This document shows, piece by piece, positions 17,743 through 25,523 of a stretch of DNA of 64,000 nt; position 1 is the first letter of the stretch; each line of letters starts with the position of its first letter. Made by a program: the position numbers and the translations under genes. The notes below the pieces were generated by a model. It made no database searches. It was not told where the DNA came from and worked only from the letters and a program-made list of their open reading frames with translations. Source of the stretch: Peristeroidobacter agariperforans (GTDB lineage Bacteria; Pseudomonadota; Gammaproteobacteria; Steroidobacterales; Steroidobacteraceae); NCBI RefSeq assembly GCF_004138335.1, contig NZ_RYFW01000009.1:1-64000 (forward strand), written 5' to 3'.

Positions 17743-18180
17743 TCATTGCTCACGAAGGTGCAGCAGCGGATATGGCATCCCCGCGGTGTCGAGCTCGGAA
17801 CGGCCGATGACTTTGAAACCGAGTCGTTCATAGAATCGTCGCGCGCCGATATTCTGCTCGTTGACATCGACGCTGAGCGTGCGACCCGATGTTCTCGCGG
17901 TCTCAACCAGACATCGTCCGACGCCACGGCCGTGATAAGCCGGATCGACGAACAAGCTGTCGATGAGGCCCTCGGCAGCTCCCATGAATCCCATCGGATG
18001 ATCCTCAGCATCCACGGCCACCTGCAACACAGCGTTGGGCAGATATTGCTCGCGCACCTGTGCACCGATCATCCTCAGGTGCTCGGGACTTACGAATCCA
18101 TGCGTCGCCTCAACTGCCGTTCGCCAGATCTCGAACAGGCGCGGCAGGTCTTCTGGTCGATTGGGTCGAATGCGGATCAT
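17743..18180 (-). CDS. GNAT-family N-acetyltransferase
   Basis: The 145-aa protein begins MIRIRPNRPEDLPRLFEIWR and has motif A DSLFVDPAYHGRGVGRCLVE (Q/RxxGxG/A acetyl-CoA loop) plus the C-terminal NIGARRFYERLGFKVIGRSE typical of RimI/YafP-like acetyltransferases. I start at the Met preceding IRIRP; a 28-codon upstream extension is not conserved in form. Substrate cannot be read from the sequence. Confidence 0.9.
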   Translation of the reverse strand: MIRIRPNRPEDLPRLFEIWRTAVEATHGFVSPEHLRMIGAQVREQYLPNAVLQVAVDAEDHPMGFMGAAEGLIDSLFVDPAYHGRGVGRCLVETARTSGRTLSVDVNEQNIGARRFYERLGFKVIGRSELDTAGMPYPLLHLREQ

Positions 18181-18343
18181 TGCTGGTTCCCGAAGATTTG
18201 AAGCGCGGCGTACTGGAAACTCGATGAATTCAAGAAAGTAGCCGCACAGTAAGGACATCAACAATCCCCGAAGGTCATCTGCGAACTGTCATGGCAAACC
18301 AGCAGAACCGTAGCCCCCAATTCCGACCGCGCCATCCGCCACT

Positions 18344-18904
18344 TCAGCGACGCTTGGCCCATTCTTCGGCAGTGATCTTGTAGAGGCAGTGTCTTCGCAA
18401 AGCATTGCCGACCGGCACCGCCGGATGGTCGAAGTCCTCCCCCGTGTTGTGCATGCCGATGCGCTCCATGACGGCGCGCGACGGCGTATTCATCAACGCC
18501 GTATAGGAGACGATTTCGGGAAGGCCCAACTGCTCGAAGCCGATGCTCAGCGATGCCCTGGCGCCCTCGGTAGCATACCCCTGGCCCCAGAAGCGCCGCG
18601 CAAGTCGCCAGCCGATCTCGACACACGGCGAGAAGGGCAGTTCCTGTTTCGGGATCCAAAGGCCCACGAACCCGATGAATTCGCCGCTGTCCTTCAGCTC
18701 CACCGCCCAATTGCTCCAGCCGTGCTCGCCGAACTGGCTCAGCCAGTAATCGACGCTCGCGCGTGACTGCTCCTCAGAGATGAGCGAGGGAAAATACCGC
18801 ATGACTTCCGGATCCGAATTCATGGCGATGAACGGTGCAATGTGTCGCTCGCGCCAGGCGATCAAACGCAGACGCGGCGATTCGTGCTCGATGAACTGGC
18901 GCAT
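18344..18904 (-). CDS. GNAT-family acetyltransferase, RimJ/RimL type
   Basis: The 186-aa protein contains ESPRLRLIAWRERHIAPFIA, DPEVMRYFPS, VEIGWRLARRFWGQGYATEG (acetyl-CoA loop) and NTPSRAVMERIGMH, the hallmark order of the RimJ/RimL subgroup (GNAT type 3), whose members modify protein N-termini or small molecules. I start at MRQFIEHESP. It is a separate gene from the upstream GNAT, with a 163-bp gap. Confidence 0.9.
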   Translation of the reverse strand: MRQFIEHESPRLRLIAWRERHIAPFIAMNSDPEVMRYFPSLISEEQSRASVDYWLSQFGEHGWSNWAVELKDSGEFIGFVGLWIPKQELPFSPCVEIGWRLARRFWGQGYATEGARASLSIGFEQLGLPEIVSYTALMNTPSRAVMERIGMHNTGEDFDHPAVPVGNALRRHCLYKITAEEWAKRR

Positions 18905-19031
18905 TGCTCGGCCAACTGCGATGACGTGACGATTGCAGGAAAGATCGCCGACTGACGATCCGCAGCGCAAGAGGCAAAAGGCCACTTATCGCGTCAGCGC
19001 GATTGGCCGCGCGTGTCACAGACAGGGCTGT

Positions 19032-19355
19032 CTAGAACTGCATGATCTCGGCTGATATCACTTCCAGCTTCGAGGCGCAGCCGATGGCTCTGGACCCGCC
19101 CGGCGACAGGATGAACTCTTCCTGCATGTCCTTGGCTCCGACCGCCGACCATCTGACCTGCACCTTGATGCTCAAGTGGGTATGGCGACTGCTCACCACC
19201 CAGGAGCGATTGAACTCATCGCACTGTCGGTCCGTCGAGGGCACGACGAAGTCCGCGGCCGCAGGCTCTTGGGCCGCGCCCAGCTCGGCCAGAGTGATTC
19301 CTAACGCCAGCACCACAGCCGGTAACGGCCGAGTGGCCCCCAGAGAATTTTTCAT
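19032..19355 (-). CDS. Small secreted protein of unknown function
   Basis: The 107-aa protein starts with a signal peptide (MKNSLGATRPLPAVVLALGI, then TLAELGAAQ with an AxA-like cleavage site near residue 28). The mature part of about 78 residues has two Cys (RQCDEF and GCASKL) that could form a disulfide, and predicted beta structure (LSIKVQVRWSAVG). I recognise no family. It stands alone between GNAT and NYN genes. Confidence 0.6.
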   Translation of the reverse strand: MKNSLGATRPLPAVVLALGITLAELGAAQEPAAADFVVPSTDRQCDEFNRSWVVSSRHTHLSIKVQVRWSAVGAKDMQEEFILSPGGSRAIGCASKLEVISAEIMQF

Positions 19356-19582
19356 GGTTGCAGTCCTGTTGCGCCCCGGCGCAAATGAGACGGCTAATTG
19401 TTCGATCGCTCCACGGCAAGCATGTGCCCGGCGAGCCGCGGCACCTGTTACTCACCTCTCACTTGTGAGAACTCGCAGGGCTACCTTGATCGAGATTTGT
19501 GAGAGCCGTCAAGTGATTCCGGGAGACAAACATGCCCCACTTCGCTCGCGGGACACGAATCTGACTCGGCAGGGAGCACCCC

Positions 19583-20287
19583 ATGCAAATCGCCCTCTTG
19601 ATCGACTGCGAGAGCGCCAGTCCCGACTCCATCGACGGCATCCTGGGCGAGCTCGCCGCCAAAGGCATCATCAACATTCGACGCGGCTATGGGAACTGGA
19701 AGAATCAGCCCGGCTGGGAAGCAAAATTACATCCCTTCGCCATTCAGCCCATCCAGCAGTTTGCCTACACCAAAGGCAAGAATGCGCTCGATATGTGCAT
19801 GACCGTTGACGCGATGGACCTGTTGTATACGGAAAAGGTCGACTGCTTTGCGCTCGTAACCAGCGACTCCGATTTCACGCCGCTGGTTCTCAAACTGCTC
19901 TCCAAGGGCAAGACGGTCATCGGCTTTGGCGAGCGCAAGACGCCGGCGCCGTTCGTGCGGGCGTGCTCGGAATTCATTCACACCGACAGCTTCAAGGAGC
20001 CCTCCCCCGAGCACCCTCTGCCATCGATGATGGCGCGAAGGACGAAGAACGAACTGCGCGGGGACACCGAGCTGATGAACGTACTGCGCGCCGCCGTCGA
20101 AGGCATGAAGGATGAGAACGGCTTCGCGCCAATGGGCCGCATCGGCCAGTACATCTCCAACCATTCCTCCTTGAGCTCGAAGAACTACGGCTACGCGCGC
20201 TGGTCGGATCTGATTCGCGCAACCGAGTATTTCGAGGAGAGCCCCGGAGAGAACCGTCAACCTCGCTTTCGGCGCCCAGAAAACTAA
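19583..20287 (+). CDS. NYN-domain (LabA/DUF88) protein with C-terminal OST-HTH/LOTUS domain
   Basis: The 234-aa protein has a PIN-like NYN nuclease domain at residues 1-140: acidic LLIDCESASPDSID, NALDMCMTVDAMDLLYTEKV and FALVTSDSDFTPLVLKL, with Asp residues in metal-binding positions, and KTVIGFGERKTP at the end. Residues about 160-225 (TELMNVLRAAVEGMKDENGF, APMGRIGQYISNHSS, YGYARWSDLIRAT) form an OST-HTH/LOTUS RNA-binding domain. Family members are predicted or shown RNases. AGGGAG precedes the ATG by about 6 bp. It lies just upstream of the lanthipeptide genes, with no evidence of a functional link. Confidence 0.9.
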   Translation: MQIALLIDCESASPDSIDGILGELAAKGIINIRRGYGNWKNQPGWEAKLHPFAIQPIQQFAYTKGKNALDMCMTVDAMDLLYTEKVDCFALVTSDSDFTPLVLKLLSKGKTVIGFGERKTPAPFVRACSEFIHTDSFKEPSPEHPLPSMMARRTKNELRGDTELMNVLRAAVEGMKDENGFAPMGRIGQYISNHSSLSSKNYGYARWSDLIRATEYFEESPGENRQPRFRRPEN

Positions 20288-20514
20288 AAGCACTTCGGCA
20301 CGTTCGCTTTCAACGCCCCCCTGCGATCACACCCATCAACCGCCGGCCGCCCTGGGCTCGGAGGTCGACGCGCGTGAGCCACTTTCCGCCGCAAATCCGC
20401 TGACTACATAGGAGACCCATTTCCGAAGCGGCGACGGCCAGCGCTTTGTCGCGCCCGGGTGAGTCCCTGGTGGCATCCGCCATCTGCGCAACATTGAGTC
20501 AAAGGAGAGATTTT

Positions 20515-20703
20515 GTGAAAGACGTCATGACCAAGAAGTTGGTTCTGAATCGCGAAACGCTGAAGGTCCTGAGCCCTTCGGACGCCCGCCAGGTTCAGGG
20601 TGGACAGCCGCGGGAATTCAGTGTGCCGCCCGGTTGCTCCGATGGCGGCGGCAAGTACTGCACGATGACTTGCCCGCCCTATTCCACCGCCAGTGCCTGC
20701 TAA
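20515..20703 (+). CDS. Class I lanthipeptide precursor peptide (LanA)
   Basis: The 62-aa peptide has a leader typical of double-glycine class I lanthipeptides: TKKLVLNRETLKVLSPSDAR then QVQGG, with the KKLxLNxETLxxL motif and a GG site after residue 30. The predicted core has 32 residues with four Cys (41, 49, 53, 62), four Ser (36, 42, 57, 60) and three Thr (50, 52, 58), ending in Cys. Each Cys has a Ser or Thr a short distance before it. The start is GTG, with AAGGAG about 8 bp upstream; an ATG four codons later lacks a suitably spaced site. The adjacent LanB, LanC and C39 transporter make the call strong. Confidence 0.9.
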   Translation: MKDVMTKKLVLNRETLKVLSPSDARQVQGGQPREFSVPPGCSDGGGKYCTMTCPPYSTASAC

Positions 20704-20714
20704 CTGAAGTGACC

Positions 20715-20740
20715 CACGGGGAAGCACAAGCTTCCCCGTG
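20715..20740 (+). terminator. 11-bp hairpin between precursor and lanC (attenuator or processing site)
   Basis: CACGGGGAAGC (20715-20725), loop ACAA, GCTTCCCCGTG (20730-20740) form a perfect 11-bp stem 12 bp after the precursor stop and 15 bp before lanC. No U-run follows, so it is more likely a partial terminator or 3'-stabilising element that raises precursor over enzyme expression, as often seen in RiPP operons. Confidence 0.6.
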
Positions 20741-20754
20741 ACTCCGGCGCATAT

Positions 20755-22032
20755 ATGACCGAGACGATCGTGAACGAACATCTGCGCGCAGGGGCACGTG
20801 ACGCACTCCTCGACATCGTGCGGGCCCTGCCGCTGCCTGGACAAACCAAGAGTCCCGCGCTCGCGGGCGGCGAAGCGGGGTTGGCGATCTTTCACGCGTA
20901 CCTTGCGAAATCAGGTCTGTTGCCGCCCGAAACATCGCAGCGACACCTCGAGCTCACATTCGAGCATCTGCAATCGGCCGTGGCTGCCTTGCCCGCCCCG
21001 GCTTCGCGGCTGGACCTGTACTCGAGCTTCGTCGGTGTGGCCTGGGCGGCCAATCACGCGCATGCGATGGAGGTGCTGCCGGAGAGCGACGATCTGTGTG
21101 ACGCTGCCGATGAGGCAGTGCTCGAAGGGTTGCGCGAGCACGGCAGCTCGCTGCCTTGCGAGCTGATCTTCGGCCTGAGCGGCATCGGTGTCTATGGCCT
21201 GGCCCGTTGGCATCGTCCGGCGGGCCGACAGATCGTCGAATGCGTCGTACGCGCGCTGGAAGAAAGCGCCGTCCTGGATCGCGGACTGCGAACCTGGTTT
21301 CACTCCCCCGAACACCTCTCGGCCAATGGTTTGAAGGAAGCGCCCGAGGGTTACTTCAATCTGGGCCTGTCGCACGGTGTTCCTGGCGCCCTGGTGTTCC
21401 TTTCCAAAGCGGCTGGACACGGCGTGCCAGGGGCGCAGGCATTGCTGATCGAGGCGCGGCACTGGCTGCTTCTTCAACAGCGCGCCTTCAGCAACGGATC
21501 TCGCTTTGGTTTTTCCGTGCTGCCGGCGGCGGATCGGCAACCTGAGATCGAAGGCTCGAAGGTGGCGTGGTGCTATGGCGATCTCGGTGTGTGCGCAGCG
21601 CTCTTGCAGATTGCCCGACACGCACGGCGCACCGAGTGGGAGCCCGTCGCGCTCGATCTGGCTCGAGCGTTGGCGCATCGTCCCGCGCCCGACAGAGACG
21701 TCATGGATGCGGGCCTGTGTCACGGCGCCCTCGGCAATGCTCACATCTTCGCGAGACTTCATGCCGCAAGCGGCGAACGCTGCCTGCACGAGGCCGCACT
21801 TCGCTGGCTGCAGGCAGGACTTGCGATGCGCAAGGAAGGCGCGCCCGCTGCCGGGTTCCTCACGTGGTTCCCTCCGCAACCCGATGAGCCCACGCGAGAC
21901 CCCTGGATCCCCCGTTACGGCCTGTTGGAAGGCATCGGCGGCATCGGCCTTGCGCTGCTGGGATTTCTGACGCAGGTCCCGCCCGCCTGGGATGAATTCA
22001 TGATGGTCGACATTCCGGCAGCAGGAGGCTGA
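20755..22032 (+). CDS. Lanthionine synthetase C-like cyclase (LanC)
   Basis: The 425-aa protein is an alpha/alpha-toroid LanC, which catalyses Michael-type addition of precursor Cys thiols to dehydroalanine and dehydrobutyrine. The zinc ligands are visible: Cys273 in VAWCYGDLG, and Cys322 and His323 in GLCHGALGN. His207 in NLGLSHGVPG matches the acid/base His of NisC. The C-terminal YGLLEGIGGIGLALLGFL is the usual last GxxG repeat. Family-standard length. A weak ribosome-binding site lies after the hairpin, so it may be translated at lower level than the precursor. Confidence 0.93.
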   Translation: MTETIVNEHLRAGARDALLDIVRALPLPGQTKSPALAGGEAGLAIFHAYLAKSGLLPPETSQRHLELTFEHLQSAVAALPAPASRLDLYSSFVGVAWAANHAHAMEVLPESDDLCDAADEAVLEGLREHGSSLPCELIFGLSGIGVYGLARWHRPAGRQIVECVVRALEESAVLDRGLRTWFHSPEHLSANGLKEAPEGYFNLGLSHGVPGALVFLSKAAGHGVPGAQALLIEARHWLLLQQRAFSNGSRFGFSVLPAADRQPEIEGSKVAWCYGDLGVCAALLQIARHARRTEWEPVALDLARALAHRPAPDRDVMDAGLCHGALGNAHIFARLHAASGERCLHEAALRWLQAGLAMRKEGAPAAGFLTWFPPQPDEPTRDPWIPRYGLLEGIGGIGLALLGFLTQVPPAWDEFMMVDIPAAGG

Positions 22033-22035
22033 ATC

Positions 22036-25000
22036 ATGTCGAGCGATGCCTCGCCGTCGCCGCGCTATCGCGTGGCGGGTTTCTTCGGCCTCAGAACACC
22101 GCTGCTGGCCTTCACGGAATATCTGCACTGGGCGACCAATCTCGAGGCACCCCGAGCGCTCGATGCAGGCGAGCCTCTCGAGCCTGCGCTGCGCACCGAT
22201 CGGGAAACATTGCGCGGGCGGCTGCGTGCGTTGATCGCCCGCCCCGAGATTCGCGAGGCCCTGCTGCTCGCCTCGGCCTCCCTCGATCGAAGCCTCGCGC
22301 ACTGGCTCGAAGAGCCCGACAGCGAGCGTGGCCTTGCGGCGGAGCTCGTCCTCGTCCGTTACTTCCATCGCATGACGCATCGATGCACGCCGTTCGGACT
22401 CTTTGCCGGCCACGCGCTGGGTCGATTCGCGCCGCACACCTGCCTGCAGCTCGAGCCCGCTGAAAGGAGCTGGCGTCGCACGCGAATCGATCGTGGCCTG
22501 ACCAGCAAACTGGTGCACCACCTCGAGCAGTCGCGCGCACTGCGTGAGTCATCCACCGTGTATCCAAACACGAGCCTCTATCGAACGGCGGACCGCCTGC
22601 GATACGTTGAATACACCGTGGATGAGCATGGATCCCGAAACTACCGGCTGGTAGCCGTCACCGAAGATTCCTATCTGTTGAGCGTGCTGGCGCGTGCGAG
22701 CGTCGGCGCCACCATCGCGCAGCTCGCGACCGCGCTTGCCGCCGAAGCGGGCGTGAGCGTCGATGAGGCGAGCGCGTATATCCACGAGCTGATCGACGCC
22801 CAGATTCTGATTCTCGATCTGGAGCTGCCGATCACCGGGCCTGATGCGATCGGTGCCCTCGTCCATAGGCTCAAGGCTTCTGCAGAAACCCACGAGATCG
22901 GGCACATCGTTCAGGATGTTTTGTCCCGAATGCACGAGCTGGATCAGGCCGGCATCGGCAACTGCGCTTCGCGGTACGAAGCCATCACGCAGCAGGTGGC
23001 GAAGCTGCCGGTGCCGACCGCTCGTACGAGCCTGTGGCAGGTGGATCTCTTCAAAGCGGCCGATCGATTCGCGCTGGGCCCGCAGGTCGCGCGCGCACTC
23101 GAAGAATGCGTCTCACTGCTGCAGCGAATTGCCCCGCTGCCGGATCAGGATCCGTTGCATGCCTTCCGGGAGGCCTTTCGCAGGCGCTACGAGGAGCGCT
23201 GGGTGCCTCTGATGGAAGCGCTCGACCCCGAAACAGGTATTGGATTTCCCGTGGGCGCCCGCTCGGCAACCGATGATTTGTCTCTGCTTGCGGGGTTGGT
23301 CCTCAACACCGGTGCGAGCGAATCCGAGCCCCTGTGGAGCGCTCGGGACGCTTACATGATGCGCAGACTCGAAGCGCTGCGCGCGCAGAACATCCGCGAG
23401 TGGCGCTTGGAGGAGGCCGATCTTCAGGCGCTCGATTCCAAGGCGGGCGCGCAGACGCTCGCCGATTCCTACGATCTCATCGTACGGCTGATCGCCCCCT
23501 GCAATAGCGCAGCCGAGACCGACGACTTCAAAGTGCAGGTGCACGGCTGCTATAGCTCGGCAGGCCGAATGCTCGGGCGCTTCTGCTACGGCGACGATCA
23601 GCTGAGCGAGAAAACGCGCGAGCTGCTGCGCAAGGAAACGGAGGATCGACCGGATGTCATCTTCGCGGAGGTCGTGCACCTTCCGCAGGGACGCGCCGGC
23701 AACCTGATCGCAAGACCCGTGCTGCGCGAGCATGAGATCGTCTTTCTGGGTCGCTCCGGCGCCCAAGCCGAGCAGCAGATCAAGCTCTCGGATCTGATGG
23801 TGAGGCTGGTCGGGGATCGTCTCGTGTTGCACTCGATCGCTCACGGCAAAGAGGTCATTGCGCGCCAGACCACCGCCTTGAACTTCACGATTACCAATGC
23901 CGTCAGCCATTTTCTCGGCGCCCTGAGCCGACAAAACATTCGCGCCTCGCTGGGCTGGAACTGGGGCAGGTTGAGCCATGAGCCTTTTCTGCCCCGAGTG
24001 TCGAGCGCTCGCGCGATTCTGGCGCGCGCCGCCTGGAATCTGAAAGCAATCGATCTCGAGCCGATCCTCGGCGCTCGCGACGCCGAGCGGCTCCGCCGAG
24101 TGCAGGCGCTGCGGCAGGAGCGCGGGCTGCCCCGCTTCTGCCTGGTGATGGAAGTCGACAACGAGCTGCTGATCGATCTCGACAACATACTCAGCATCGA
24201 TTCGTTCTGCGATCTGGTGAAGAACAAACCGATCGTAACTCTCGAGGAATGCGTACCCGCTGTGGACGAGCTCGCTGTATATGGCCCAGAAGGCCGCTTT
24301 ACACATGAGCTCGTGGTGCCGCTGCTTAAAGAACACGCTGGGCCGCCGCCCCGCGCTGTCGCAGGCCCGCCACCCAAAAGCGCAATGCAGGTGACGGAGA
24401 ATTTCGCGGCAGGTTCCGAATGGCTGTTCTACAAGCTTTACGGTGGCGACGGCGCCGCTGACGGCGTGCTGACCGAAGCCATCGCATCCGTCGTTGCCGA
24501 ACTGCGTGACCGCGGCGTGATCGACAATTGGTTCTTCATCCGCTACGGCGATCCCGACACGCATTTACGAATACGGTTGCACGGCGACCCCGAGCGGCTG
24601 AACGCCGAGGCGTTGACCAGGATGCACGCCGTGTTGAGCCCGATGCTCACCAGCCGGCGCCTGTGGCGGCTGGAGCTTGCAACCTACGAGCGAGAAACAC
24701 ACCGATACGGCGGACCTGCGAGCATCGAGTGCGCCGAGCGCTTGTTCGGCCTCGACAGCGAGGCGGCACTTGCAATCATCGCCGCTTGCCAAGGTGATCA
24801 GGGCGCGACTTTCCGATGGCAGTTGGCACTGGCAGGCGTGGATCGCTGGCTGCGTGACTTCGGACTGGATCTCGAAGCCCGCCGAGTCTTCGCGCGCAAG
24901 GCTCGCGATGGATACAGCAGCGAGTTCAACGCGCAACACAAGGCGACACAGAAATGGTTCGCCGAAACCTTCCGCGCACAACGTAAGGCGATCGAACCGT

Positions 25001-25299
25001 TGATTGCCGAAGCTCCCGCGCCGGCCGAACCGGCAATCCTCGCCGGCTTACACGCTCTGGAACGACGCAGCCTGGGGGTGGCGCCGCTCATCTCACGCAT
25101 GCGCGACCTGCACGAGCGCGGCCTGCTGTCGACTTCACTCGAAAGCATCGCGCACAGCGTAATTCATATGTTCGTAAATCGGCTGATGCGCTCTTCACAG
25201 CGTCAGCAGGAACTCGTGATCTATGAGTTTCTGACCCGACTGTATGACTCCGAGTCGGCTCGACGCCGCGCGCCGGCACGCAGCTCGGTTCACGACTGA
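22036..25299 (+). CDS. Lantibiotic dehydratase (LanB), full length
   Basis: The 1087-aa protein has both parts of class I LanB. The N-terminal glutamylation domain carries RYFHRMTHRCTPFGLFAGHA, the conserved RxxxRxTPFGLFAG motif, at about residues 110-130. The C-terminal SpaB-type elimination domain starts near residue 790 (SEWLFYKLYGG, IDNWFFIRYGDPDTHLRIRL) and ends with HSVIHMFVNRLMRSSQRQQE. Such enzymes glutamylate Ser/Thr using Glu-tRNA and eliminate glutamate to give dehydro residues. AGGAGG lies about 8 bp before the ATG, 3 bp after lanC. It is a single polypeptide, unlike the split LanBs of some Bacteroidetes clusters. Confidence 0.94.
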   Translation: MSSDASPSPRYRVAGFFGLRTPLLAFTEYLHWATNLEAPRALDAGEPLEPALRTDRETLRGRLRALIARPEIREALLLASASLDRSLAHWLEEPDSERGLAAELVLVRYFHRMTHRCTPFGLFAGHALGRFAPHTCLQLEPAERSWRRTRIDRGLTSKLVHHLEQSRALRESSTVYPNTSLYRTADRLRYVEYTVDEHGSRNYRLVAVTEDSYLLSVLARASVGATIAQLATALAAEAGVSVDEASAYIHELIDAQILILDLELPITGPDAIGALVHRLKASAETHEIGHIVQDVLSRMHELDQAGIGNCASRYEAITQQVAKLPVPTARTSLWQVDLFKAADRFALGPQVARALEECVSLLQRIAPLPDQDPLHAFREAFRRRYEERWVPLMEALDPETGIGFPVGARSATDDLSLLAGLVLNTGASESEPLWSARDAYMMRRLEALRAQNIREWRLEEADLQALDSKAGAQTLADSYDLIVRLIAPCNSAAETDDFKVQVHGCYSSAGRMLGRFCYGDDQLSEKTRELLRKETEDRPDVIFAEVVHLPQGRAGNLIARPVLREHEIVFLGRSGAQAEQQIKLSDLMVRLVGDRLVLHSIAHGKEVIARQTTALNFTITNAVSHFLGALSRQNIRASLGWNWGRLSHEPFLPRVSSARAILARAAWNLKAIDLEPILGARDAERLRRVQALRQERGLPRFCLVMEVDNELLIDLDNILSIDSFCDLVKNKPIVTLEECVPAVDELAVYGPEGRFTHELVVPLLKEHAGPPPRAVAGPPPKSAMQVTENFAAGSEWLFYKLYGGDGAADGVLTEAIASVVAELRDRGVIDNWFFIRYGDPDTHLRIRLHGDPERLNAEALTRMHAVLSPMLTSRRLWRLELATYERETHRYGGPASIECAERLFGLDSEAALAIIAACQGDQGATFRWQLALAGVDRWLRDFGLDLEARRVFARKARDGYSSEFNAQHKATQKWFAETFRAQRKAIEPLIAEAPAPAEPAILAGLHALERRSLGVAPLISRMRDLHERGLLSTSLESIAHSVIHMFVNRLMRSSQRQQELVIYEFLTRLYDSESARRRAPARSSVHD

Positions 25300-25313
25300 G
25301 ACCACCCCCACCC

Positions 25314-25523
25314 ATGTCATCTCACCTGAATCGCGATCTCTTTCGCCAGCAAGCCATCGACTACCATTTCAACGAGCCGGAGAGCAGCGGCGTGACGAAC
25401 GCGCGACCTCGTTGGACCGGGCTCATGATCGCAGCTTTGCTGACGCTCGCCGCGGCGACGCTCGTGTACATCGTTGCAGCGGATGCCGTGGTCGATGTGC
25501 TCTTGGAGCGGTTGCTTCGATGA
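25314..25523 (+). CDS. 69-aa single-pass membrane protein, resembles a HlyD adaptor N-terminus
   Basis: The protein starts SSHLNRDLFRQQAIDYHFNE, has a Pro/Arg segment (NARPRWTG), one membrane helix (LMIAALLTLAAATLVYIVAA), and ends DVLLERLLR. The LFRxxAI start, short cytosolic arm and single helix match the first 60-70 residues of HlyD-type membrane fusion proteins of bacteriocin exporters, but the coiled-coil and barrel domains are absent. Its stop overlaps the ABC transporter start, and the gene sits where an adaptor gene would be expected. It may be a minimised adaptor, an immunity peptide, or an unrelated membrane protein. Confidence 0.6.
   Translation: MSSHLNRDLFRQQAIDYHFNEPESSGVTNARPRWTGLMIAALLTLAAATLVYIVAADAVVDVLLERLLR

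Noticed and set aside
20911-22521. Long minus-strand frame (536 codons) opposite lanC and lanB
   Set aside because: Antisense shadow with no domain; the plus strand carries clear LanC and LanB motifs.
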